The translations under genes and the position numbers were made by a program. Of a stretch of DNA of 18,441 nucleotides, positions 8,306 through 15,727 are shown piece after piece. The notes below the pieces were generated by a model. That model made no database searches, had not been told where the DNA came from, and worked only from the letters and a program-made list of their open reading frames with translations. The DNA is from Verrucomicrobiota bacterium. GTDB lineage: Bacteria > Verrucomicrobiota > Verrucomicrobiia > Opitutales > UBA953. The stretch is taken from assembly GCA_004293385.1 (NCBI GenBank), contig RDYO01000013.1, positions 1-18,441 of the forward strand, written 5' to 3'. The stretch's first letter is position 1. Each line of letters opens with the position of its first letter.

Positions 8306-9262
8306 TTAGAAGCTAAACAAATCCCCCAGCCAGTCCCAGAAACCGGGCTCTTCCTTGGGTTTTACGCTGATTTTCGGGGTCGGCTTGAATGCCGGGAGGC
8401 GGGGCTGGGCTTGGAGTTTGGCCAGGCCGGCCTTCATAAGGTCGGCGGCCAGCTGATCGCGGAGACGCTGCTCGGCCTTGGCGCCCAGGGGGCTCTGGCA
8501 ACCCAGCACGACCGCGATGACCCGATGCTCACCGGCCTTGGCGGTGGTGACGATCGAAGCGTCGGCGGCCTCGGTCCAGCCGGTCTTCAGGCCGTCGCAG
8601 CCGGGGAAGGAATCCAGCAGATGGTTATGGTTGAGCAACTCCATCGGCTTGAGCGGGCGGCGGAGGAGGTGTCGTTTGGCCGACGTGAAGCGCAGGGCTT
8701 CGGGCATGCCGCAGAGCACGACGGAGAGCTTGGCGAGGTCGCGGGCGGTCGTGGTGTCGTGGGGGCCCTTGCCGTAGGTCAGCCCGTTGGGGGTGACGAA
8801 GCGGGTGCGCGTCATGCCGAGTTCGGCGGCCCGGCGGTTCATGCGGGCCACGAAGGCCGCCGTGCTGCCCGCGCGGTCGACGGCCAGCGCCACCGCGACG
8901 TCGTTGGCTGACTTCAGCATCAGGGCGTAAAGCATGTCTTCCACCGAGAAGGTCTCCCCGACGGCCAGCCAGATCTGCGAACCACCGGTGCCGGCCGCTT
9001 CCTTGGTCACGCCGACCCGGCTGGGCAGCGTCGTCTTGCCCGCGCGGACGTCCTCGAGGACCAGCAGGAGGGTCATCAGCTTGGTCACGCTGGCGGGGCT
9101 CCCGGGATAGTCGGGCGAGGTCTGCGCGAGGACGGCCCCCGTCGCGGCGTCGACGCAGATCGTGCCGTCCACCCGCATGCCTTGGGTCGAGTAACGCGTC
9201 TGGGCGGCCGTCTCCGCGGTGAGCGCGGCGCAGAGGAGGAGGGCGGTCGCGACGAAGCGCAC
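8306..9262 (-). CDS. Secreted D-alanyl-D-alanine carboxypeptidase (peptidase S11)
   Basis: This penicillin-binding-protein-type enzyme trims the terminal D-Ala from peptidoglycan pentapeptides in the periplasm. With the GTG start at 9262 the product is 318 residues with a clear Sec signal (MRFVATALLLCAALTAETAAQ). The three active-site motifs are in place: SVTK (Ser58-Lys61), SAN (118-120) and KTG (226-228). The C-terminal tail (about 283-318) is Lys/Pro-rich and ends in the aromatic stretch FWDWLGDLFSF, which may be a membrane-associating amphipathic helix. A TTG at 9283 is a possible alternative start giving 325 residues. The frame stays open to 9829, but that extension is antisense to the SixA-type gene and does not resemble protein. 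TTGCTC lies 34 bases before the GTG, fitting a leaderless transcript. It is divergent from the SixA-type gene and upstream of recA. Confidence 0.92.
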   Translation of the reverse strand: MRFVATALLLCAALTAETAAQTRYSTQGMRVDGTICVDAATGAVLAQTSPDYPGSPASVTKLMTLLLVLEDVRAGKTTLPSRVGVTKEAAGTGGSQIWLAVGETFSVEDMLYALMLKSANDVAVALAVDRAGSTAAFVARMNRRAAELGMTRTRFVTPNGLTYGKGPHDTTTARDLAKLSVVLCGMPEALRFTSAKRHLLRRPLKPMELLNHNHLLDSFPGCDGLKTGWTEAADASIVTTAKAGEHRVIAVVLGCQSPLGAKAEQRLRDQLAADLMKAGLAKLQAQPRLPAFKPTPKISVKPKEEPGFWDWLGDLFSF

Positions 9263-9285
9263 GGGCGATTGGTTGACGGACAAGA

Positions 9286-9320
9286 CGGCGGAGCAAGTCC
9301 GATTTGCATCGGCTCCGCCG
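9286..9320. promoter_or_regulatory. Nested inverted repeat between divergent genes
   Basis: Outer arms CGGCGGAG (9286-9293) and CTCCGCCG (9313-9320) enclose inner arms CCGAT (9299-9303) and ATCGG (9308-9312) with a TTGC loop and a five-base bulge. Thirteen pairs can form in 35 bases. It lies between the carboxypeptidase and SixA-type starts, so it could be an operator for both or a 5' UTR hairpin. Confidence 0.45.
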
Positions 9321-9337
9321 AACGTCACTTTCTTGCC

Positions 9338-9826
9338 ATGCGACTTTACCTGCTCCGCCATGCCGAAGCCGTCCCGGGGACGCCGGACGCTTCGCGCGAC
9401 CTCACGGCCCATGGGCAGCGGCAGGTCGCCCTGCTGGCCCAGGGCGCGGGCCTCGCGCCTTTGGCGGAAGTCGACGCGATCGAGCATAGTCCGCTCGTGC
9501 GCGCGGTCCGGACGGCCCAGCTGCTCCGGCTGGCGACCCGCTCCGCCTTGCCGTTGAAGGTGTTCGCCGGACTGGAGCCGGAGGCCGATCCGCGCAAGAC
9601 CGCCGCGGTCATCGCCAAGGCCCGGCGCAGCCGCCTGCTCGTCGGCCATAACCCGCATCTCGCGGAGCTGGCCGCGCTCCTGCTCGGGCTGCCCGACGGC
9701 GGCGAAGGAATCCGTTTCCGCAAGGCCGGGCTGATGGCGTTGGAACGCCGGAGCAAGCCGGACCGGGCGAGGCCGTTCGGCGCCTGGAGCCTGCTCTGGA
9801 TGGTGCCGCCCGACCTCACCAAATGA
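9338..9826 (+). CDS. sixA: SixA-type phosphohistidine phosphatase (histidine phosphatase superfamily)
   Basis: With the ATG at 9338 the product is 162 residues, the usual SixA length. MRLYLLRHAEA carries the RHG-type active site (Arg7, His8, the phospho-accepting His). HSPLVRAVRTAQLL supplies the phosphate-pocket Arg, and LLVGHNPHLAEL holds the second catalytic His. SixA enzymes remove phosphate from histidine in phosphorelay or PTS-type proteins in the cytoplasm; the actual substrate here is unknown. The frame is open further upstream to 9182, but that part overlaps the divergent carboxypeptidase gene, and the family N-terminus begins exactly at this ATG. There is no Shine-Dalgarno. The TonB-like gene follows 47 bases later with its own candidate promoter. 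Confidence 0.88.
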   Translation: MRLYLLRHAEAVPGTPDASRDLTAHGQRQVALLAQGAGLAPLAEVDAIEHSPLVRAVRTAQLLRLATRSALPLKVFAGLEPEADPRKTAAVIAKARRSRLLVGHNPHLAELAALLLGLPDGGEGIRFRKAGLMALERRSKPDRARPFGAWSLLWMVPPDLTK

Positions 9827-9838
9827 CACGCCCCGTTC

Positions 9839-9867
9839 TTGACTGAGCTCGCCGTCGCTCCGACCCT
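9839..9867 (+). promoter_or_regulatory. Possible leaderless promoter of the TonB-like gene
   Basis: TTGACT at 9839-9844, a 17-base spacer and a poor -10 (GACCCT, 9862-9867) place the transcription start at the GTG of 9874, 35 bases from the -35 box. No Shine-Dalgarno exists in the pyrimidine-rich bases before the GTG. Confidence 0.3.
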
Positions 9868-9873
9868 CCCTCC

Positions 9874-10500
9874 GTGTCTGACCGCCGTCGTCATCGCCTG
9901 ATCTGGACCGCGGTGGCCTGCGTCCACGCGATGGCTTTGGGCGCCGTCTGGATGGGCGGCCTGCGTGGCGCCGGCGAGCCGAGCACGGAAGGCGGCCACA
10001 TCCTCGTGACCTTGATGCCGGAGCCCGTCGCGCTGCCGGGCGAGGCCAAGGAAGGCGCCGCCCTCGGCGCCGGCCTGACCCTGCCCGTGACGCCGGCCTT
10101 CGTCCCTGTGCCCGCTGCCGCGCTCCCGCCGGCGACCGCCCCGGTGGTCGCGTCGCCCGCCGTCGTGGCGCCCGTGGCGGCCGAGCCTCGCGGCATGGCC
10201 GTCGCCGCGCCGTCGCCCGTCGCGGAGATCTTCGTGCCGCCCGCCTTCCGTGCGCGGCAGGAGCCGGCCTATCCTGAGCGGGCGCGCCGCGCCGGCGTAG
10301 CCGGCGTCGTCGGCGTCCGCATCGCGCTCGCCGCCGACGGCACCGTGCGCGCGGTCGAGCTCACCGCCAGTTCGGGCAGCCGTCTCCTCGACGAGGCCGC
10401 GTTGGCGGCCGCCCGGGCGTCGACCTTCGAGCCCGCCACGCGTAACCACGCGCCCGTCGCGTCGGAGGCCGTCGCCAGTTACCGTTTCGAACTACGCTGA
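9874..10500 (+). CDS. TonB family energy-transducing protein
   Basis: This 208-residue protein has one N-terminal membrane segment (about residues 9-30, IWTAVACVHAMALGAVWMGG). A Pro/Ala/Val-rich periplasmic spacer (about 45-115) follows, then a C-terminal TonB fold (about 125-208: EPAYPERARRAGVAGVVGVRI, then DGTVRAVELTASSG and LDEAALAAARASTFEPA). TonB proteins carry energy from the inner-membrane ExbB/ExbD motor to outer-membrane receptors. The protein is short and its spacer is compact, so it might serve another partner in the envelope. ExbB and ExbD are not in the window. The GTG at 9874 is the best start because it precedes the membrane segment. The glycosyltransferase gene begins three bases after the stop, so the two are probably co-transcribed. 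Confidence 0.83.
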   Translation: MSDRRRHRLIWTAVACVHAMALGAVWMGGLRGAGEPSTEGGHILVTLMPEPVALPGEAKEGAALGAGLTLPVTPAFVPVPAAALPPATAPVVASPAVVAPVAAEPRGMAVAAPSPVAEIFVPPAFRARQEPAYPERARRAGVAGVVGVRIALAADGTVRAVELTASSGSRLLDEAALAAARASTFEPATRNHAPVASEAVASYRFELR

Positions 10501-10503
10501 CCC

Positions 10504-11544
10504 ATGCGCATCCTCGTCGCGTCTTCCAATCTCGGTTCGAACGGGGCGTCCATCTTCGCCCGGCGCAGCCTGATGCTGCTCCATAAGGCCGGCCACGAGG
10601 TGCTGCTGGCGTGCGAGGAAGACGCGTGGGTGGGGCGCGACCTGCCCGCCGACCTGCCCGTCATCCGCACGAATTTCCACCGCTGGCCATTCGATGAATG
10701 TGACCGGGTGGCGGCCTGGTGCCGTGAGCGCGGCGTCTCGCTGGTGCACTCCCATCTGACGCGCTCCTGTAATTTCGGCGCCTTGCTCCGGCAGCGGCAC
10801 GGCATCAAGAGCATCGCGCACCTGCATGCGAACCATCCGCAGATCCATACCGGTTTCCACGACCTGCTGATCGCCGTCTCCGAGGACGTGGCCCGTCGGC
10901 ATCGCATGGTGCCGTGGAATTGGACCGCCGAGATCGTCACCGTCCCGAACTTCGTCGACGACGAGGAGTTCCGGCCGGCGGCGGCCGGCGAGCCCGACCT
11001 GCTCCGCTCGCTCCTCGACGTCTCGGCCGACACGCCGGTGCTGCTCTCCGTCGGCGCGATCTGCCACCGCAAGGGACAGGATCAGGCCGTCCGGGCTTTC
11101 GCGCAGGTAAGGGCCAAGCATCCCGACGCCTTGCTGGCGTTGGTCGGCGCCGGGGAACTTCCGGCCGGCCTTCCCATGGACGGCGTCCGCCTGCTCGGTT
11201 ATCGCCGGGATATCCCTCGCCTGATCCCCACGGCTTCGATGGTGATCGTGCCGTCGCGTCAGGAGCCGTTCAGCTTGGCCGCCGTCGAAGCCATGGCGTG
11301 CGAGGTCCCGGTGGTCGCTTTCGCGGTCGGTGGTCTGGCGGAGGTCATCAGCGGCGGCGCCGGCATCTCTCTGCCGGCGGGAGACTGCGCGGCCATGGCC
11401 GCCGCGATGAGCGGCCTGCTGTCGGATGAGGCCGCCCGCCGTCAGCAGGCGAGTTCAGGCCGGTCGATCGCGCTCGCCCGTTATGGCAAGGAAGCGCACC
11501 TGGCGGCCTTGGTCGGCCAGTTCCGCCGCGTGCTCGCTCAGTAA
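10504..11544 (+). CDS. GT4-type glycosyltransferase
   Basis: This 346-residue GT-B enzyme begins with the standard Rossmann start MRILVASSNLGSNGASIFAR. The C-terminal GT4 half has VLLSVGAICHRKGQD (Lys190 in the nucleotide-sugar site), VRLLGYRRDIPRLI, and the family signature E-x7-E at Glu254 and Glu262 (EPFSLAAVE). GT4 enzymes transfer a sugar from a nucleotide-sugar with retention, often in lipopolysaccharide, capsule or glycolipid synthesis at the cytoplasmic face of the inner membrane. Donor and acceptor cannot be told from the sequence. It starts three bases after the TonB-like gene. Its stop overlaps the stop of the convergent acyltransferase gene by seven bases (11538-11544). The acyltransferase next to it supports, but does not prove, a role in lipid A or LPS. 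Confidence 0.9.
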   Translation: MRILVASSNLGSNGASIFARRSLMLLHKAGHEVLLACEEDAWVGRDLPADLPVIRTNFHRWPFDECDRVAAWCRERGVSLVHSHLTRSCNFGALLRQRHGIKSIAHLHANHPQIHTGFHDLLIAVSEDVARRHRMVPWNWTAEIVTVPNFVDDEEFRPAAAGEPDLLRSLLDVSADTPVLLSVGAICHRKGQDQAVRAFAQVRAKHPDALLALVGAGELPAGLPMDGVRLLGYRRDIPRLIPTASMVIVPSRQEPFSLAAVEAMACEVPVVAFAVGGLAEVISGGAGISLPAGDCAAMAAAMSGLLSDEAARRQQASSGRSIALARYGKEAHLAALVGQFRRVLAQ

Positions 11545-12437
11545 GGGCTGACGGGATTGCCGTTGAAGCCCTTGAAGCGGCGGTGGACCCAGAGGTACTG
11601 CTCGGGCACCGCGCGGACGGCGTCTTCCAGCATCGCCGTCAGTCGCAAGGTGTCGGCCTCCGGATCGGCGGAAGGGAAGTCGGTCAGCGCAGGGCTGATC
11701 GTGAGCACGTAGGTGCCGTCCTTTTCGCGGCGGGGGAAGAAGGTGAACACCGCGGCGCCGGACATCTTCGCCAGGCGCGACGTCGAAAGATTCGTGATGG
11801 CGGGCCGGCCGAAGAAAGGGAGCACCGCCGACTGCGGGGTCCACTTGCCTTGGTCGGGCGCATACCAGACCGCTTCGCCGTCGCGGAGGGCGCGCATGAG
11901 GCCGGACATGTCGCGCATCTCGATGGCGCGGTTGGCCCAGGCCGTGCGGTGCTTGCGGAGCAGGTCGGCCAGCACGGGATTGTTCGGATCGCGGTAGAGG
12001 CAGCAGATCGGCGTCCGCAGGGCGAGCATCCGACCGGCGATCTCCAGCGTCGTGAAGTGACCGGAGACCAGCAACACGCCGCGGCCGGTGGCCAAGGCTT
12101 TCTCCAGCGCTTCGACGCCTTCGATGCGGCAAGGGGGCAGGGCGGCGGGATGGCGCCACCAGCAACGCGCGACTTCCAGGATACCGAGGGCGAGGGACTG
12201 GTAGTGGCGGCGCGCCAACGTCTGGCGGGCGGACTCCGTCAGCTCCGGGAAGCAGACGCGGAGGTTGACGAGCACCACGTGGCGACGGATCCGCACGACG
12301 TGGAAGGCGAAGGCGCCGAAAGCGGCGGCGAGGCCCCTCTGCCAGGACCAAGGCAGCCAGGCGACGAGCCAGAGGCAACCCAGGGCGACGCGGGTGAAGG
12401 CGGCGCCGGATAGTCGGGCGAGACGGGGGGCGGGCAT
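11538..12437 (-). CDS. LpxL/HtrB-type lysophospholipid acyltransferase
   Basis: This 299-residue protein of the LpxL/LpxM/HtrB family normally adds secondary acyl chains to lipid A at the inner membrane. An N-terminal hydrophobic segment (about 12-48) anchors it. The catalytic H-x4-E motif is GHFTTLE (His127, Glu132). APDQGKWTPQSAVLPFFG matches the substrate-site loop, and the C-terminus has the signature PEQYLWVHRRFKG. It is the last gene of a minus-strand run with the GH16-like gene (16-base gap) and the YdjM-type gene, and it overlaps the convergent glycosyltransferase stop by seven bases. The sequence cannot tell a lipid A acyltransferase from one for another glycolipid or ornithine lipid. 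Confidence 0.9.
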   Translation of the reverse strand: MPAPRLARLSGAAFTRVALGCLWLVAWLPWSWQRGLAAAFGAFAFHVVRIRRHVVLVNLRVCFPELTESARQTLARRHYQSLALGILEVARCWWRHPAALPPCRIEGVEALEKALATGRGVLLVSGHFTTLEIAGRMLALRTPICCLYRDPNNPVLADLLRKHRTAWANRAIEMRDMSGLMRALRDGEAVWYAPDQGKWTPQSAVLPFFGRPAITNLSTSRLAKMSGAAVFTFFPRREKDGTYVLTISPALTDFPSADPEADTLRLTAMLEDAVRAVPEQYLWVHRRFKGFNGNPVSPY

Positions 12438-12453
12438 GGCGGTCAGGGCGGGT

Positions 12454-13209
12454 TCAGCGGCTACGTTGCCAGGCCTTCACCCAATCGACTTCGAAGGTGT
12501 TCTGCGAGGCTGACTTCAGGCCGTAGCCTTCCTTGGGGCGTTCGCCGTTCCAGCCCTTGATATTGGATTCGCTCGTGAGCAGGAGGAACTGCGGCGCCTT
12601 GGAGCCGGGGCATTTCGCGTCGGTCCAGACGACCTTGCCGTCGAAGCTGAAGCGGTAGCCGGAGTCATCCCATTCGACGCCGTAGTCGTGCCACTCGCCG
12701 CCGACGTTCGCGGGATGCTGCGTCGAGCTGGCCTTCTTCTCCGTCGCATGCTTGTAGGGACCCCAGTGCAGCACGGACTGGTAGCCGCCTTTCTTCAGGC
12801 CGGTCGTCTCGAGGATGTCCATCTCGACGCCGTCGGTCGCCGCGCCGGCGGCCGTGCCGGACTTGCCGTAGGTGGGCGACTGCGACCAGAAGGCGATCTG
12901 CGTGCCGGGCTGGACGGAGAAGCGGCAGCGCGCCTCGACCTTCCCTTGGACGAGGGCGAACTTCTTGCGCGTCGTCACGAAGCCGCAATAGGTCGTGCCG
13001 TCGGCGTCCGTCCAGGTCGTGATCTTCAGCACGCCGTCCTTCAGGTCGACCGCCTTGGGCGAGTTGAGCGATTCGCGGCGCTTGCCGGTCTCGATGTTCC
13101 AGGTCTTCGCGTCGAGCTCCGCGCCGTCGAAGCCGTCGTCGAGCACGAGCTTGAAGGCGGGGTCGGCGGCGCAGGCGGAGGCACCGAGCAGCAGGAGGAG
13201 GGCGCGCAT
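12454..13209 (-). CDS. Secreted glycoside hydrolase family 16-like protein
   Basis: Starting at the ATG of 13209 the product is 251 residues with a short Sec signal (MRALLLLLGASACA). The core follows the GH16 jelly-roll pattern: FDGAELDAKTWNIETG at the start, KVEARCRFSVQPGTQIAFWSQSP, then the catalytic signature ExDxxE as EMDILE (Glu129, Asp131, Glu134). HDYGVEWDDSGYRFSFDGKVVW and a closing EVDWVKAWQ strand follow. GH16 enzymes cut beta-1,3 or beta-1,4 glucans and galactans such as laminarin, agar or lichenan outside the cytoplasm; the exact substrate is not evident. The frame stays open upstream to 13422, but that part overlaps the YdjM-type gene and does not look like protein. It is one base from that gene and 16 bases before the acyltransferase gene, so the three likely form an operon. 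Confidence 0.88.
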   Translation of the reverse strand: MRALLLLLGASACAADPAFKLVLDDGFDGAELDAKTWNIETGKRRESLNSPKAVDLKDGVLKITTWTDADGTTYCGFVTTRKKFALVQGKVEARCRFSVQPGTQIAFWSQSPTYGKSGTAAGAATDGVEMDILETTGLKKGGYQSVLHWGPYKHATEKKASSTQHPANVGGEWHDYGVEWDDSGYRFSFDGKVVWTDAKCPGSKAPQFLLLTSESNIKGWNGERPKEGYGLKSASQNTFEVDWVKAWQRSR

Positions 13210-13210
13210 G

Positions 13211-14242
13211 TTATTCAAGGTCGATGAAACGGGGTTCCGCTCCCGAGAGCAAGGCGCCGAGTCGGCCCCAGTCGCCGTCCCGGAGGCTCCGGTCCATGAT
13301 GAGCGTCGTGTCGGCGAGCGTGCCGCCGGGGGCGCAACGTACGGACCACAGCGGGCGGCTGCTGGTCGGGAGCATCGCGAAGCGGATATCGCCGACGAGG
13401 ATCGCGCCGTCGGCCTGGTCATAGGTGTTCCAGCCGCCGGTGAAACGTGAGAAGTCGGCGATCAGGTGGGAGCCTTCGGAGAAGGGCGGGGGGTTGCCAG
13501 GGGACGTCGGCGTCCAGGCCGCGCGGGTCTCGCCGACCATCAGACGCGACCGGGTGAACGGCACGTTGCGCACCGCCGCGACGTGCCAGCGCCCTTGGTG
13601 CAGCCAGACTGCGCGCCAGACGATGAGGTTGGAGACCGTCGGCTTCACCGCCAGGCGCTCCGGCGTGATGGACTGCGTCGCCAGCCAGGCCCGCAGGCTG
13701 CGTTCCGCGCGCGCCTGCTGCGTCAGGCCGAGCGCCGCGTAGGCGCCGAACCACAGCAGCGCGTAAGCGGCCAGCCGCGGCGAGTGCCGGCGCCAGGCGA
13801 GCACGGCGAACGTCAGCACGGGCAGGGTGACCGCGAGGTCGACGATCGGCAGGCAATCCCAGGCGTAGCGCGCTTCCGTGAACGGCCACAGCAGCATCGT
13901 GCCGTAGCTCGTGCATCCGTCGCAGAGCAGGTGCGTGAGCGCGCCCGCGAGGCCGGGCAGGAACAGCTCGCGCCACCCCACGTTGTGGCGCCGATGGAAG
14001 AAGAGCGTCGTGAGCCAGGCGGCCGCCAGCGCGAGCACCGGCATGAAGACGAAGCTATGCGTGAAGTGGCGGTGCCAGCGGAAGGCGACGAGCGGGTCGT
14101 CGGCGGCCCGGATGAAGACGTCGAGATCGGGCGCCTCGGATGCGAGCAGGGCGGCCACCGCGGCGGCGGAGACCGAGCCTCCGCGGCGATGGACGGCGAT
14201 CCCGGCGGCGATGCCCAGGGCGGCGTGCGTGAGATTGTCCAT
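13211..14242 (-). CDS. YdjM/DUF457-type membrane-bound metal-dependent hydrolase
   Basis: This 343-residue inner-membrane protein has the family start MDNLTHAALG (His6), APDLD (Asp39, Asp41), WHRHFTHS (His57, His59, His62) and THLLCDGCTSYG (His104, Asp108). These conserved His/Asp residues are thought to bind metal. Four or five hydrophobic segments fill residues 5-180. A soluble C-terminal part follows (about 195-343, NLIVWRAVWLHQGRWHVAAVR). The E. coli relative YdjM is LexA-regulated, but the family's substrate is unknown. The ATG is preceded by TAAGTT at the -12 to -7 position, a possible -10 for a leaderless transcript. It is the first gene of the minus-strand run and is divergent from the sugar cluster. 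Confidence 0.85.
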   Translation of the reverse strand: MDNLTHAALGIAAGIAVHRRGGSVSAAAVAALLASEAPDLDVFIRAADDPLVAFRWHRHFTHSFVFMPVLALAAAWLTTLFFHRRHNVGWRELFLPGLAGALTHLLCDGCTSYGTMLLWPFTEARYAWDCLPIVDLAVTLPVLTFAVLAWRRHSPRLAAYALLWFGAYAALGLTQQARAERSLRAWLATQSITPERLAVKPTVSNLIVWRAVWLHQGRWHVAAVRNVPFTRSRLMVGETRAAWTPTSPGNPPPFSEGSHLIADFSRFTGGWNTYDQADGAILVGDIRFAMLPTSSRPLWSVRCAPGGTLADTTLIMDRSLRDGDWGRLGALLSGAEPRFIDLE

Positions 14243-14291
14243 GCGTCGAACTTACGGGCCTCGGCTCCGGAAGGAAGGCGGACTTTCGATT

Positions 14292-14320
14292 TTCCAGCCC
14301 GGATCGACGATAGGCTGGAA
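14292..14320. promoter_or_regulatory. Nested dyad, operator candidate for the sugar cluster
   Basis: Perfect 8-base arms TTCCAGCC (14292-14299) and GGCTGGAA (14313-14320) flank an inner dyad ATCG-A-CGAT (14303-14311). It ends two bases before the -35-like TTGCGG of the plus-strand SGNH gene and lies about 50 bases upstream of the divergent YdjM-type gene, a usual place for a regulator site. Confidence 0.45.
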
Positions 14321-14321
14321 C

Positions 14322-14350
14322 TTGCGGGCATCCCCATCATCTAATCTCGT
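14322..14350 (+). promoter_or_regulatory. Possible promoter of the sugar cluster
   Basis: TTGCGG (14322-14327) lies 35 bases before the ATG at 14357. A good -10-like TCTAAT is at 14340-14345 but too close (12-base spacer), and the position expected for a leaderless start holds TCTCGT (14345-14350). The exact promoter is uncertain. Confidence 0.3.
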
Positions 14351-14356
14351 ACCCCT

Positions 14357-15646
14357 ATGAGACTGTTCTTCTCCGCTTTGGCGCTGTGCGCCGCCGTCCT
14401 CGGCCAGGCCGCCGACCAAGGTTTCCCGCTCGTCGAAGCCCGGGAGGTCACCGCCCGCGGCGGGCTCCCGAATTTCTTCCGCAAGGCCCAGACGACCGGC
14501 GCCGAGATCAAGGTCGGCTACCTCGGCGGCTCGATCACCGCCCAGAACGGCTGGCGCGTGCAGACCCTCGCCCATTTCAAGCAGGCCTACCCGCAGGCCA
14601 GTTTCACCGAGATCAACGCCGCCATCGGCGGCACCGGTTCGGATCTCGGCGTCTTCCGCGTGCAGCAGGACGTCCTCTCGAAGGGGCCGGACCTCCTCTT
14701 CGTCGAGTTCGCCGTGAACGACGGCGGCGCCGACCCGCAGCGCATCATCCGCGCCATGGAAGGCATCGTCCGCCAGACCTGGAAGGCCAACCCCGGTACC
14801 GACATCTGTTTCGTCTACACCCTCACCGAAGCGTTGTCGCCGCCGATGCTCGAGGGCAAGTTGCAGCGCTCCGCGAGCGCCATGGAGAAGGTCGCAGACT
14901 TCTACGGCATCCCGTCGATCACGCTCGGCATGGAAGTCGCGAAGCTGGCCAAGGCCGGCCAGCTTGTCTGGCGCGCGAAGCTCCCGAAGACCGAAGCCGA
15001 AAAGGCGGCTCTCGCCGGCAAGTTCGTCTTCGCCGCCGATGGCGTGCATCCGCATGACTCGACCGGCCAGGTCCTCTACACGCAGGCCATCATCCGTTCG
15101 CTGCCGGCCCTTGCGATCGCCAACGCCTCGCCGACTCCGCACGCGAGCAAGCTCGCCCTCGACCCGGCGAACTGGGAGCGTGCGACGCTCACGCCGATCA
15201 CCGCCGCGAAGCTCTCCGCCGGACTGACGCCGGTCGACATGAAGACCGACGCCTTCGCCAAGGGCTGGGCGAACCGCCTGCCGGCGATGGTCAAGCTGAC
15301 CCGGCCCGGCCAGAGCATCGAATTCAAGTTCCGGGGCACGCACTGCGCCGTCTACGACCTCGTCGGCCCGTCCGGCGGCATGGTCGCCGTGACGCTCGAC
15401 GGCAAGGCGCAGAAGCCGGCCCAGCGGATCGACGCCTATTGCACGTATGCTCGGCTGGCTAATTTCGTCGTCGGCACCGACCTGCCCGAGGGCGTGCACA
15501 CCGTCCGGCTCGAGCTGCTGGCCGACCCGATCGACAAGGCCGCCGTCCTGGCGAAGAACAAGAATAAGATCGATAAGCCCGAGCGCTTCGCGCCCCTCGA
15601 ATTCTACCCCGGCGGCCTGCTGATCATCGGCGAACTCGTCCCCTAA
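14357..15646 (+). CDS. Secreted SGNH/GDSL-type hydrolase
   Basis: This 429-residue protein has a Sec signal (MRLFFSALALCAAVLGQA). The SGNH blocks are GGSIT (Ser59), AAIGGTGSDLG (block II Gly, 88-98), FAVND (Asn121) and DGVHPH (Asp228 with His231 or His233). The C-terminal part from about residue 270 (WANRLPAMVKLTRPGQSIEFKFRGTHCAVYDLVGPSGG) resembles the beta-sandwich module attached to carbohydrate esterases of this type. This suggests removal of acyl groups from sugars or polysaccharides outside the cytoplasm; the substrate is not known. It shares only the catalytic motifs with the lipoprotein SGNH protein at 5757-7052, so the two are not recent duplicates. It is the first gene of a plus-strand series that runs to the terminator at 18287-18315. 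Confidence 0.87.
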   Translation: MRLFFSALALCAAVLGQAADQGFPLVEAREVTARGGLPNFFRKAQTTGAEIKVGYLGGSITAQNGWRVQTLAHFKQAYPQASFTEINAAIGGTGSDLGVFRVQQDVLSKGPDLLFVEFAVNDGGADPQRIIRAMEGIVRQTWKANPGTDICFVYTLTEALSPPMLEGKLQRSASAMEKVADFYGIPSITLGMEVAKLAKAGQLVWRAKLPKTEAEKAALAGKFVFAADGVHPHDSTGQVLYTQAIIRSLPALAIANASPTPHASKLALDPANWERATLTPITAAKLSAGLTPVDMKTDAFAKGWANRLPAMVKLTRPGQSIEFKFRGTHCAVYDLVGPSGGMVAVTLDGKAQKPAQRIDAYCTYARLANFVVGTDLPEGVHTVRLELLADPIDKAAVLAKNKNKIDKPERFAPLEFYPGGLLIIGELVP

Positions 15647-15727
15647 AAGCCCCCGACCCATCGCCCAGCCTTGACCGCCCCCTGACCCCCTCTGAAACTC
15701 CGCCCCTCCCCAATCACCCACACACCT
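15647..15727 (+). promoter_or_regulatory. C-rich, G-poor gap before the epimerase gene
   Basis: These 81 bases have about five times as many C as G, with many YC steps, the composition of a Rho utilisation (rut) site. They also contain TTGACC (15671-15676) followed at 17 bases by a weak GAAACT. The gap could attenuate transcription between the SGNH gene and the epimerase gene, or carry a separate promoter. Confidence 0.3.

Noticed and set aside
9284..9829. N-terminal extension of the S11 carboxypeptidase frame
   Set aside because: It would precede a clear Sec signal peptide and lies antisense to the SixA-type gene, so the start was set at the GTG of 9262.
13210..13422. N-terminal extension of the GH16-like frame
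   Set aside because: It overlaps the YdjM-type gene, is Arg/Ser/Ala-rich and lies before the real signal peptide, which starts at the ATG of 13209.
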